Below are positions 18,525 to 25,745 of a stretch of 41,327 nucleotides of DNA, one piece after another. Position numbers and translations under genes: made by a program. Source of the DNA: an uncultured Lachnobacterium sp. (GTDB lineage: Bacteria > Bacillota > Clostridia > Lachnospirales > Lachnospiraceae); assembly GCA_900546625.1 (NCBI GenBank), contig URDU01000026.1, forward strand, positions 1 through 41,327, given 5' to 3'. The notes under the pieces were generated by a model that worked only from the letters and a program-made list of their open reading frames with translations, was not told the origin of the DNA and did no database searches. Position 1 is the stretch's first letter, and each line of letters opens with the position of its first letter.

Positions 18525-19265
18525 ATGGAAAATGCGATAATTGCTCAAAATATAAAAAGATATTTCAAGGCGGGAGATGGTACAACAGTCCACGCACTTG
18601 ACGGAGTATCCATGGAGATAAAAAAAGGAACACTTGCCATCTTAAAAGGGCGTTCCGGCTCCGGAAAGACCACACTTCTTAATATCCTTAGTGCGCTTGA
18701 TATGCCGACAGAGGGAAGTGTGCAGTTTCTGGATAAAAATCTCGAGCAGATGACCGAGAAAGACCGGGAAATGCTAAGGCGGTATGAGATGGGATTTGTA
18801 TTCCAGTCTATAGCACTAATTCCCACGATGACGGCATATGAGAATGTGGAATTTGCCCTTAGACTTGCGAAAAATAAACGTCAGATACGGAAGAATTTGA
18901 CTGATATGGATAATGACATTGGAGATGTAAAAACCGATGTGATAAATGAGAATACGCATGACAGAGTATCAGAGTTACTGGAGCGTGTCGGACTCTCAAA
19001 GCGCATGGATCATATGCCGGATCAGTTATCGGGAGGTGAGCAGCAGAGAGTTGCGATAGCGCGCGCTGTGGTTCATCGCCCGAAGGTGGTCTTTGCGGAT
19101 GAGCCGACAGGAGCACTTGATACCGCTGCTGGATTTGAAGTCATGCGATTGTTCCGTGAGTTGATAGACGATGAGGACATCACAATAGTTATGACCACGC
19201 ATGATCCGAACCTGATGGAGCTGGGAGATGAAGTGTTTGAGCTTAGTGACGGCATAGTAATTTAA
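18525..19265 (+). CDS. ABC ATPase, MacB/LolD-like (first of two)
   Basis: This 246-residue nucleotide-binding protein has Walker A GRSGSGKT (42-49), a Q-loop in GFVFQS, signature LSGGEQQRV, Walker B VVFADEPTGALD and an H-loop TTHDP. An insert of about 25 residues (NLTDMDNDIGDVKTDVINENTH) lies in the helical domain before the signature. Family members pair with FtsX-type permeases. The start follows GAGGT. It differs clearly from the next ATPase, so the transporter probably uses a heterodimer. Confidence 0.93.
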   Translation: MENAIIAQNIKRYFKAGDGTTVHALDGVSMEIKKGTLAILKGRSGSGKTTLLNILSALDMPTEGSVQFLDKNLEQMTEKDREMLRRYEMGFVFQSIALIPTMTAYENVEFALRLAKNKRQIRKNLTDMDNDIGDVKTDVINENTHDRVSELLERVGLSKRMDHMPDQLSGGEQQRVAIARAVVHRPKVVFADEPTGALDTAAGFEVMRLFRELIDDEDITIVMTTHDPNLMELGDEVFELSDGIVI

Positions 19266-19285
19266 ATTAAAAGGGGGAAAACCAG

Positions 19286-20152
19286 ATGATAAACTGCGAT
19301 GGACTGGTAAAAATATATGAGACAGACGATAAAAAGGTGATGGCACTGGAGGGGCTTGACCTGACGGTGGAAACAGGGGAGATGCTTGCGGTAATAGGAA
19401 AATCCGGCAGCGGAAAATCCACCCTTTTAAATATGATAGGAGGACTGGAAACACCCACAGCGGGAGTACTCACTATTGACGGAAAAGATATTTCCACATA
19501 TTCAGAAGCTGAAATGGTGAGATACCGCAGGGGCAAGGTGGGCTTTGTGTGGCAGAAAAGTGCCAAAAATCTGTTCCCATACCTGACTGTGCTGCAGAAT
19601 GTCGAGGCAGTGATGATGTTTGAAAATTCAGGTAATACCGATAAATTAAAACACGGAGAAATTATAAAAAAACGCAAGGATAATAATAAAAGCTATGCCC
19701 TTAAACTGTTAAATGCAGTGGGATTACAGGAGCATAAGGATAAGCTTCCGGCTCAGCTATCGGGAGGAGAGCAGCAGCGCGCAGCGATAGCGGTGGCGCT
19801 GGCAAATAAGCCGGACATACTGCTTGCGGATGAGCCGACCGGAGCCGTGGATACAAGGACTGCTGATACAATCTATGAGCTGTTTCATAAGTTGAACAAA
19901 GAGCTTGGTATAACCATCATCATAGTGACACACGATATGGCACTTGCAGGCCGTGTAGACCGCACAGTGCTTATATCTGACGGAAAGGTAAGTACGGAGA
20001 AATTGAAGAAACACCCTGCAATGGAATATACGGTATTGGACAAGGCACACAGGATAAAACTCACTGATGAGATGCTTGAGGCAGCGGGGATAGAGTCTAA
20101 TAAGGTCAGGGTTGATGTGCAGGATGGAAAGCTTGTGATATCGCGGATTTAA
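19286..20152 (+). CDS. ABC ATPase, MacB/LolD-like (second of two)
   Basis: 288 residues, with Walker A GKSGSGKST, signature LSGGEQQRA, Walker B ILLADEPTGAVD and H-loop VTHDM. It carries a C-terminal extension of about 60 residues after the core, ending DVQDGKLVISRI, which is unusual for this family and may be a regulatory or dimer-contact piece. It starts 20 bp after the first ATPase behind an AAAGGGGG ribosome site. The gene ends 7 bp from the convergent Agr-like kinase gene, with no obvious terminator between them. Confidence 0.92.
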   Translation: MINCDGLVKIYETDDKKVMALEGLDLTVETGEMLAVIGKSGSGKSTLLNMIGGLETPTAGVLTIDGKDISTYSEAEMVRYRRGKVGFVWQKSAKNLFPYLTVLQNVEAVMMFENSGNTDKLKHGEIIKKRKDNNKSYALKLLNAVGLQEHKDKLPAQLSGGEQQRAAIAVALANKPDILLADEPTGAVDTRTADTIYELFHKLNKELGITIIIVTHDMALAGRVDRTVLISDGKVSTEKLKKHPAMEYTVLDKAHRIKLTDEMLEAAGIESNKVRVDVQDGKLVISRI

Positions 20153-20158
20153 GACATA

Positions 20159-21412
20159 TTAAACATTTAGTGTTATAGAGACACAAAATATATCATTTTC
20201 GTTTTTAACAGAGATAAAACCACTATTTCTATTTACACATTCTTTGACATTTTCAAGTCCATATCCGTGGATATCTCCGGCTTTTTTTACGGAAACCTGT
20301 GGAATAGGATTGGATATTTCATAAAGCAGCACATGATTTTTCTGGCGCAGCGTACATGAGATGGAGGGTTTGTGACCTGCCGGAAAAGCATCGCAGGCTT
20401 CTATTGCGTTATCCATAGTGTTTCCAATGATTATGTACAGGTCAACAGGCGAAATGTTGAGGTCAGTATCCAGCCATAGATTAAAGTTTATGGTGATTCC
20501 CAGACTGCCTGCTTTATTAGAGCCATAGTTTAGGATGCCGTCAACAATGGAATTACCGGTATCAATCATTTGGTCAAGGCTTGAAAATTTTTTCTTTAAG
20601 GCAGAGAGCTGGCTTTCGGCTTCAGGTCGTGTTTTCGTAGAAACCAGATTTTCCATTGCCAGCATGTATTTTTTTATATCATGCCAAAGTGCGCGGGATT
20701 CGTCCTGACGAGCAATGATATCCTGATAGTAAAGCTCCTGTTTGGCAAGCTGCTCCTGCATACAGAGCTGATTTTTCTGTAATTCATAAGATTTCTTTAC
20801 TATTTCCGTATATCCACAAACCACTATATTGATAACAAGCATACATATGGTGGTCATCACAAAGGTGGAGTATTTACCATTGTCAATAAAGGTAGTGTAC
20901 TGGGCAAACAGAATAAATATGCTTGACAGATTGCAGAGCATGAGTGGTATGGCATGCAGTAGAGCCTTTGAATCAAATCGGGCATTGGTAAATAAAATAA
21001 TTATGACCAGCAAAAACAGATGAATAATCTTGCTTGTGGTATTGTAGATAAGCCGTCCTTCACTTATTCCTAAAAGTTCATTTATTGAAATTCCAAGTCT
21101 GGAAAGTACAAACGCACCAATAACATCGGAAAACATCGACGTGACAAAAAATAATATAATAGTATAGGTGATTTGGAATATTTTGCATTTGAAGCAGAAA
21201 TCATAGCATAAAAACAAAAATAAGCTGATAATGGCAAGCCGTATAAACATAGGTGTATATAGGGTTGATAGCATTATGACCGCAAAGAGTGATATGCAAA
21301 ATAGGATAATATATCTGCGGGAAGGGTATACAGGTCTAACCTCTTTATGAAAGAAGTAGAAAATAAGCAGGCATTCTATAATAATGGTATATATTTCAAT
21401 TGGAAAATTCAT
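20159..21412 (-). CDS. AgrC-like GHKL sensor histidine kinase
   Basis: This 417-residue sensor has about six membrane helices in residues 1-190, as in AgrC receptors for cyclic peptides. A coiled-coil linker (ELQKNQLCMQEQLAKQEL) leads to the phospho-acceptor His244 in ALWHDIKKYM, the DHis type of the AgrC/SpoOB group. The GHKL ATPase domain shows the N box (GNTMDNAIEACDAF) and G box (GDIHGYGLENVKECV). The start codon overlaps the regulator's stop as ATGA, so translation is coupled. The likely ligand is the cyclic peptide from the divergent agrD gene. Confidence 0.93.
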   Translation of the reverse strand: MNFPIEIYTIIIECLLIFYFFHKEVRPVYPSRRYIILFCISLFAVIMLSTLYTPMFIRLAIISLFLFLCYDFCFKCKIFQITYTIILFFVTSMFSDVIGAFVLSRLGISINELLGISEGRLIYNTTSKIIHLFLLVIIILFTNARFDSKALLHAIPLMLCNLSSIFILFAQYTTFIDNGKYSTFVMTTICMLVINIVVCGYTEIVKKSYELQKNQLCMQEQLAKQELYYQDIIARQDESRALWHDIKKYMLAMENLVSTKTRPEAESQLSALKKKFSSLDQMIDTGNSIVDGILNYGSNKAGSLGITINFNLWLDTDLNISPVDLYIIIGNTMDNAIEACDAFPAGHKPSISCTLRQKNHVLLYEISNPIPQVSVKKAGDIHGYGLENVKECVNRNSGFISVKNENDIFCVSITLNV

Positions 21413-22101
21413 TTGATGGTACCTCGTATCAAATTGTTAAAGCGCTCTTGGAAAATGGTCTGTTTTTTCCGCGAAAGTGGAATTTTGCAGCCGTCAGTCA
21501 TAGTGACAGCAAGTGGTGTAAAGCTGTCCACATAATTCAAATTGATGCAATAACTTCTGTGAATCTGTACAAATGAAGGATATGAAAAAACTGAAATCAT
21601 ATTTTCCATTGAATCCTTTATCTCCAATGTGGATGTATTTGCAAAATGAAAAATAATGTGCCGGTTCAGACTCTCAAAATATATGACATCGTTTATAGAA
21701 ATCATTTTCTGAGTTGAACCACACGTTACCGCTGCCTTTTGCGGAAGAATCTCGTCAAGAGCCTCCCTGACAACACTTTGAAACATTGTAATCGTTATCG
21801 GTTTGCATAGAAATCGAAAAGCAATTCCATATCCTCGGACTGCATACTGCAGTGCGTTTGTCGTAAAAACTATTACGGGACGAGGAAAATATCCTGCTAA
21901 AATAGAGCCAATTTCAAAACCATTTGGCTTATCCATTTCTATATCAAGAAAAATTAAATCATAAAATTGGGATTTAAAAGCCTCAAGCAGGGCAGAGGCA
22001 GACAAGAAAGTAGAAATATTGTATGGTAATTTGCATGATTTGCAGTAATTGTAAAGTATATCAATATCTTGTTGTTCATCATCACAAATAGCAATATTCA
22101 T
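21409..22101 (-). CDS. AgrA-like LytTR response regulator
   Basis: 230 residues: a receiver domain with CDDE at 6-9 and phospho-acceptor Asp53 (LIFLDIEM), then a LytTR DNA-binding domain (INDVIYFESLNRHIIFH, FVQIHRSYCINLNYV and the final PLSRKK block). LytTR regulators bind paired direct repeats. I could not identify a convincing pair upstream of agrD. The ribosome site is AAGGGG. It precedes the kinase gene in the same unit. Confidence 0.93.
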   Translation of the reverse strand: MNIAICDDEQQDIDILYNYCKSCKLPYNISTFLSASALLEAFKSQFYDLIFLDIEMDKPNGFEIGSILAGYFPRPVIVFTTNALQYAVRGYGIAFRFLCKPITITMFQSVVREALDEILPQKAAVTCGSTQKMISINDVIYFESLNRHIIFHFANTSTLEIKDSMENMISVFSYPSFVQIHRSYCINLNYVDSFTPLAVTMTDGCKIPLSRKKQTIFQERFNNLIRGTIK

Positions 22102-22170
22102 AAAAATAATCCCCTTATCAAAACAATTAAGCTATGAAGATTATAAATTATAAATTTTGAATTTACAAGA

Positions 22171-22509
22171 TTAATTTAGGTTTTTCAAATCATCCATCAG
22201 ATTGAGAACAATATGTTTTTTGTCAATTGATAATTGTTTGGCATAGAGAGCTATCTGATTATCCAATTGCTGACTTTCAGAAGTATGTGTATCGGTGCCC
22301 CAAAACAATTCATTTGCGTCTATTTTGAGAGTGTTGATTATTTTTGATAAAACAGAAAGTGAAATTTTGCTTTCACCACGTTCGATTTGACCAATAAATC
22401 CGCAGGAGCAGTCTGCATATTCACTTAATTGTTCTTGTGTTAGATTATTTTTCAAACGGTAGAAACGTATGATTTTTCCTATATGCTTTATGAATTCTGT
22501 ATCCTGCAT
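22171..22509 (-). CDS. XRE-family helix-turn-helix regulator
   Basis: 112 residues with an N-terminal Cro/CI-type HTH at about 10-65 (IIRFYRLKNNLTQEQLSEYA, then GFIGQIERGESKISLSVLSKI). A C-terminal tail of about 40 residues is helical. It is the promoter-proximal gene of the minus-strand unit, 69 bp before the LytTR gene, and faces a twin palindrome that is the obvious candidate operator. It probably represses itself and agrDB. Confidence 0.9.
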   Translation of the reverse strand: MQDTEFIKHIGKIIRFYRLKNNLTQEQLSEYADCSCGFIGQIERGESKISLSVLSKIINTLKIDANELFWGTDTHTSESQQLDNQIALYAKQLSIDKKHIVLNLMDDLKNLN

Positions 22510-22565
22510 GATTTACCTGCCTTCATATTTAAACTATAGATATTGTAGGTAAAAAAATTAATATT

Positions 22566-22595
22566 TTGAATATAGTATTACTATCATTTTACAAT
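22566..22595 (+). promoter_or_regulatory. Candidate agrD promoter
   Basis: TTGAAT (22566-22571), 18 bp, then TACAAT (22590-22595). Both boxes are interleaved with the two palindromes at 22573-22605, so binding there would exclude RNA polymerase. The leader to agrD is about 115 nt. Confidence 0.45.
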
Positions 22596-22605
22596 AGTAA
22601 TACTA
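22573..22605. promoter_or_regulatory. Twin palindromic operator in the xre-agrD divergent region
   Basis: TAGTATTACTAT (22573-22584) and ATAGTAATACTA (22594-22605) are perfect inverted copies with a 9-bp spacer. Each arm is itself nearly palindromic, so two dimer sites lie about 21-22 bp apart, close to two helical turns. This is the usual layout for cooperative XRE/CI-type repressors. Confidence 0.6.
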
Positions 22606-22719
22606 CTATATATGCAAAAGGTGTGTATATTTATGTCGTTAGTGCATGAGCTATTGTATATACAGTGATGTTGAGTAGAATTGAGAGTGTAAAGAATAAA
22701 AACAAAGGAGCAAAGAATT

Positions 22720-22863
22720 ATGGTTAAAAAAGGTATAGTAAAATTTTCAAAAATCGTTGCAACATTTACAATGGTACTTGCTGTTGTCTCTGTGAATGCA
22801 ACATGTTTCTTTTTTTCACATCAGCCAGATATCCCAGACTCATTGAAAAAAAGAAATGATTAA
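22720..22863 (+). CDS. agrD: AgrD-like cyclic-lactone autoinducer precursor
   Basis: This short 47-residue ORF has a good ribosome site (AAAGGAG, 9 nt upstream). A Lys-rich amphipathic/hydrophobic leader (MVKKGIVKFSKIVATFTMVL) is followed by the core NATCFFFSHQPDIPDSLKKR. The single Cys29, four residues from a Ser and then HQP-x-x-P, matches the AgrD layout. In that layout AgrB cleaves after the ring and the Cys thiol closes on the new C-terminus; the predicted ring is CFFFS. The end overlaps agrB by 8 nt. The order agrD-agrB, divergent from the receptor genes, differs from the staphylococcal BDCA order. Confidence 0.88.
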   Translation: MVKKGIVKFSKIVATFTMVLAVVSVNATCFFFSHQPDIPDSLKKRND

Positions 22864-23431
22864 GAAAGCAAGTACACTAATTGTTGAGTTTTGGATTAAA
22901 AATGCAATAATCAAGACTGGTGATAAGGAATCATACTGCTATGGTATGGAATTGATTTTGTCTACATTAATAAATGTTGCTTTTATGGTTATATTATCAT
23001 ATTACGTTATAGGATATCCTATAGCATTTATTCCGTACATAGCAGTGTATACTCCGTTGAGGTTGACAGCTGGAGGATATCATGCACGTAGTCATCTTAA
23101 ATGTATCTTGTATACGCAGATTACCTTTATTGTATTTGTGATGTCTGCATTGGCATTGGCAAAAAAAAATATATGGTGTTTGATAGTGCTATATATGGTG
23201 GCAGTGTTAACTGTACTGAGATTGGCTCCGGTTGAAGCAGAAAATAAACCATTAACAGGAGAAGAAAAGCATAAGCAACAATTAAATACATGGGGATTTC
23301 AGACTATCATTTTAATTGTAATTGTTATAGCAGCAATTTTTGGAGTACTGAAAAATGAAATAGTGCTTTGTGTTATGGCTGCTAATATTTCGGTAGCGAT
23401 TTCGTTGATTCTTGCAAAAATTATTGATTAA
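22856..23431 (+). CDS. agrB: AgrB-like membrane cysteine endopeptidase
   Basis: 191 residues with about five or six membrane helices. The catalytic pair of the AgrB family is visible: His76 and Cys83 in the segment TAGGYHARSHLKC, with the usual seven-residue separation. LTAGGYHA is the conserved family core, and the PVEAENKPL stretch between later helices is also typical. The protein would trim the AgrD C-terminal tail and form the thiolactone. It starts inside the end of agrD, so the two are translationally coupled. Confidence 0.94.
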   Translation: MIKKASTLIVEFWIKNAIIKTGDKESYCYGMELILSTLINVAFMVILSYYVIGYPIAFIPYIAVYTPLRLTAGGYHARSHLKCILYTQITFIVFVMSALALAKKNIWCLIVLYMVAVLTVLRLAPVEAENKPLTGEEKHKQQLNTWGFQTIILIVIVIAAIFGVLKNEIVLCVMAANISVAISLILAKIID

Positions 23432-23673
23432 ATGTCAAACGTGTACGAATTTGTGTCATTCATGTATCTATCATTGCTATTTAATCATTTTAGTATAAGA
23501 TAAAATTTAAACATTAGTAATTTTATTAGATAGGAGAAAATAATTGATAATTGAAGGTGAATGGAGAGAGACAAGTTTAGCATTTATTGATTTTATAAAA
23601 ATTAATTATAATGAAGACCCATATGATTACATGAAATGCATGGAAACTAAATAAAAAGAAAATTTATTACATA

Positions 23674-24126
23674 ATGAAAACGATAGCACAGACTGGAATA
23701 AGAGTCGGAGAACTAAAGTACGTGACCGTAGAAGCTATTCAGGTAGGCATCACCATTGTTTGGAACAAAGAGAAATATCGGAATGTATATTTAACAAATA
23801 AATTGTGTGAAGAGCTGCAAATGTATTGCAGTGATAACAATATATCTGAAGGACCTATTTTTTGTGGAAATAAAAAAGGACAAACTATTACAAATGGAGC
23901 TGTATGGAAAAGCCTAAAATATTTAGCAATTCAAGCTGGAATACCACAGGAGTTGGTTTACCCTCATTCGTTTAGGCATCTGTTTGCAAAAGAGTATATG
24001 CAAAAGATTGGTGATATTTCTGAACTTGCTGATTTTCTCGGACACACTAGATTAGAAACTACATGGATTTACACTAAGACTACTTCAGAGGAGAAAAGAG
24101 TCAGACTAGAACACTTAGATTTATAA
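23674..24126 (+). pseudogene. Tyrosine recombinase, catalytic domain only (truncated)
   Basis: These 150 residues are the C-terminal catalytic domain of a XerC/D-like phage-type integrase. The full set Arg10 (TGIRVGEL), His98-x-x-Arg101 (PHSFRH), His124 (LGHTRLETT) and Tyr133 (WIYTK) is visible. The N-terminal SAM-like core-binding domain is missing. Homology seems to extend about 14 codons upstream (KLNKKKIYYI) to an in-frame stop at 23632. A separate 36-codon frame (23544-23654, TTG start behind AGGAG) is not recognisable as the missing half. It is probably a decayed integrase of the element that brought the right-hand gene block. Confidence 0.8.
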
Positions 24127-24154
24127 GTCAATATAATACGATATTATATTGACT
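24126..24154. repeat. Perfect 29-bp palindrome after the integrase remnant
   Basis: AGTCAATATAATA and its exact complement flank the 3-nt centre CGA. It begins at the last base of the integrase stop codon. It has no T tract, so it is not a normal terminator. A related palindrome lies about 115 bp downstream. Confidence 0.8.
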
Positions 24155-24265
24155 TTGTCAAGTGTTAAAGTAGTAAAAATTCACAAATTTTATTAACAGA
24201 TGTTCAGGAATATAGATAAAGTGTATGAAGAATAGAAGAAAGACAAGTTTTGTGAGGAGGTATGA

Positions 24266-24290
24266 GTCGATATAATATCGTATTATATAC
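24266..24290. repeat. Second, related palindrome
   Basis: GTCGATATAATA-TCG-TATTATATAC repeats the layout of the palindrome at 24126-24154. The two share an ATATAATA arm, a 3-nt centre and TATTATAT, differing in the centre (CGA versus TCG) and at the edges. Paired palindromes next to a recombinase remnant may be recombination core sites or operators. Confidence 0.7.
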
Positions 24291-24374
24291 AATATGGCAA
24301 AATTGTAGAAATGCAATGACGCAAAACTAGAAGTCTACGATAATCTTTAAAAGATTATATAGATAGTTCGGTTA

Positions 24375-24404
24375 CAGTGATTTTTTCACTGCAATTTTTA
24401 TTTT
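24375..24404 (+). terminator. Hairpin with T tract before the kinase genes
   Basis: CAGTGA and TCACTG form a 6-bp stem around a T-only loop, followed by CAATTTTTATTTT. It lies about 50 bases before the first kinase-like gene, so it may end upstream transcripts or act as an attenuator for the operon. Confidence 0.6.
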
Positions 24405-24452
24405 CAACAGTAAATGAGGACGATTGAAAAATATTTATGGAAGGATGATGTG

Positions 24453-25064
24453 ATGAATGTAGTGTTTATATCGGGACCACATGGTTGTGGAAAGACCGCT
24501 TTTATGGAAGCGTTACTTGAAAAAAGTGAGGTGTATATAAAGGATAGTTTTTTTTTGGATTTTGTGAATGATTTACCAGCAATTTCACATATGAGTATTT
24601 TTGAAAAATGTTTATTGCGACTGTATCATAGATTTTATACTGCACAACAGGCAAATCTCAAATGCAAAAAAAACAACGATAATAAAATTTTACTTGTGGA
24701 TAGGAGTATTTATGATTCTATTGTTTATAATACAGTGGAGCATAATATGGGGACATTGACAGAGTTTCAATACAATTTTTTATCAAATATTGAACAGAAA
24801 GCTCTGGAAATAGTTAATCCATATACTGTGATATTGAATCCTGATTCAAAAAAAGTTGTTAATTATTTGGAACAAAGAGCGAAGAGAGGAGGTAGGGAAA
24901 AACGAAATAGATTGTGCAGAAGAGAAGATACATTGGAGTATATTTCGATGATGCACGATGAATACAGTAAAATCGCTTGTAATACTAATGTTCTATATCT
25001 TGAAGGTGGATTAGAAGAAAATGTAAAAGAGACAAATGAATGGATAAGAAAAATGTATATTTAA
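24453..25064 (+). CDS. P-loop kinase-like protein, first tandem copy
   Basis: 203 residues. Walker A GPHGCGKT (8-15) is followed by a DRSIYDS motif near residue 90 that matches the DR[ST] signature of deoxynucleoside and thymidylate kinases. An Arg-rich lid-like segment (RAKRGGREKRNR) lies near 155. This supports a small nucleoside, nucleotide or related phosphotransferase; the substrate cannot be read from sequence. I start at 24453, behind GGAAGGATG, rather than at an upstream ATG at 24414. It is followed 40 bp later by a paralogue of about half identical sequence. Confidence 0.78.
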   Translation: MNVVFISGPHGCGKTAFMEALLEKSEVYIKDSFFLDFVNDLPAISHMSIFEKCLLRLYHRFYTAQQANLKCKKNNDNKILLVDRSIYDSIVYNTVEHNMGTLTEFQYNFLSNIEQKALEIVNPYTVILNPDSKKVVNYLEQRAKRGGREKRNRLCRREDTLEYISMMHDEYSKIACNTNVLYLEGGLEENVKETNEWIRKMYI

Positions 25065-25104
25065 AATGTATGGAATTTTTAGAACATAGAAAAGGAGATA
25101 GAAA

Positions 25105-25737
25105 ATGAAACCAATTTTTATTGCGGGGCCACATGGCTCAGGAAAAACAACATTAATATCTAAACTGATCGTAAAGTCAGACCGATTTATAAAAGATGAT
25201 TATGAGATAGATTTTTCAAATGATATGGAGACATTGTCTTCGATGACTATATTTGAAAAATGCCTGATACGCTTATACCATCGATTTTATACTGCAGAAT
25301 TGGCAATTAAGAAGTGCGGAATGTCTAAAGAAAATGATAAAATTTTGGTAGTGGATAGAAGTATATATGATTCATTAGTATATATTGAAGTTGAATATAA
25401 ATTGGGCGAATTAAGTGATGAACAGTATCATAAGCTTCGTGAAATAGTTGATAATAGTTTAGCTATGATAGAGCCATATACAGTAGTGTTGAATCCGAAT
25501 CCTGAAGAAATAGTAAGACGTTTGGAAATCAGAAGGGCAACTGGAACTAGAAAAAAAAGAGATCAGATGTGTGCTCGCGAGGATAATGTTGATTATGTGG
25601 GTAAGATGAATGATGAATTTATAAAGATTTATTCTAATAAGAATGTCATTAATATCAACAACAATGAAGATGAAGATATTAAGAAAATAAATGATTGGAT
25701 AAATGGTACAGTTTTGGCACAATCTAAGCCTTTTTGA
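25105..25737 (+). CDS. P-loop kinase-like protein, second tandem copy
   Basis: 210 residues, with Walker A GPHGSGKT (8-15), the DRSIYDS motif and a lid-like RRATGTRKKRDQ segment. It shares long identical stretches with the previous gene (IFEKCL-RLYHRFYTA, NP near PYTV-LNP). The strong ribosome site AAAGGAG supports the start. It overlaps the possible TTG start region of the next gene, so the three genes are tightly coupled. Two diverged copies suggest two related substrates, or a heterodimer. Confidence 0.8.
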   Translation: MKPIFIAGPHGSGKTTLISKLIVKSDRFIKDDYEIDFSNDMETLSSMTIFEKCLIRLYHRFYTAELAIKKCGMSKENDKILVVDRSIYDSLVYIEVEYKLGELSDEQYHKLREIVDNSLAMIEPYTVVLNPNPEEIVRRLEIRRATGTRKKRDQMCAREDNVDYVGKMNDEFIKIYSNKNVININNNEDEDIKKINDWINGTVLAQSKPF

Positions 25738-25745
25738 TTTGTGAT

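Larger units (their letters stand above)
24155..24452. other. Gene-poor leader of the right-hand operon
   Basis: About 300 A+T-rich bases without a convincing gene. They contain the second palindrome (24266-24290), a 22-codon frame starting at 24262 directly against GAGGAGGT (too close for normal initiation), and a T-tailed hairpin at 24375-24404. No clear -35/-10 pair stands out. The promoter for the downstream genes should lie here or just upstream. Confidence 0.5.

Noticed and set aside
22633..22668. 11-codon frame in the agrD leader (MSLVHELLYIQ)
   Set aside because: An AAAGG lies upstream at poor spacing; there is no run of regulatory codons or competing hairpins to support an attenuator.
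22606..22719. AgrA-type paired direct repeats before agrD
   Set aside because: One ACAGTGATG resembles a LytTR half-site, but no second copy is found at the usual spacing.
23544..23654. 36-codon frame before the integrase remnant
   Set aside because: It has an AGGAG and a TTG start, but it is out of frame with the integrase and shows no match to its N-terminal domain.
24126..24154. Palindrome as the integrase terminator
   Set aside because: It has no GC-rich stem and no T tract on either side, so a simple rho-independent terminator is unlikely.
24262..24330. 22-codon frame after GAGGAGGT
   Set aside because: The start codon abuts the ribosome-site sequence, and the frame runs through the second palindrome; it is probably not translated.
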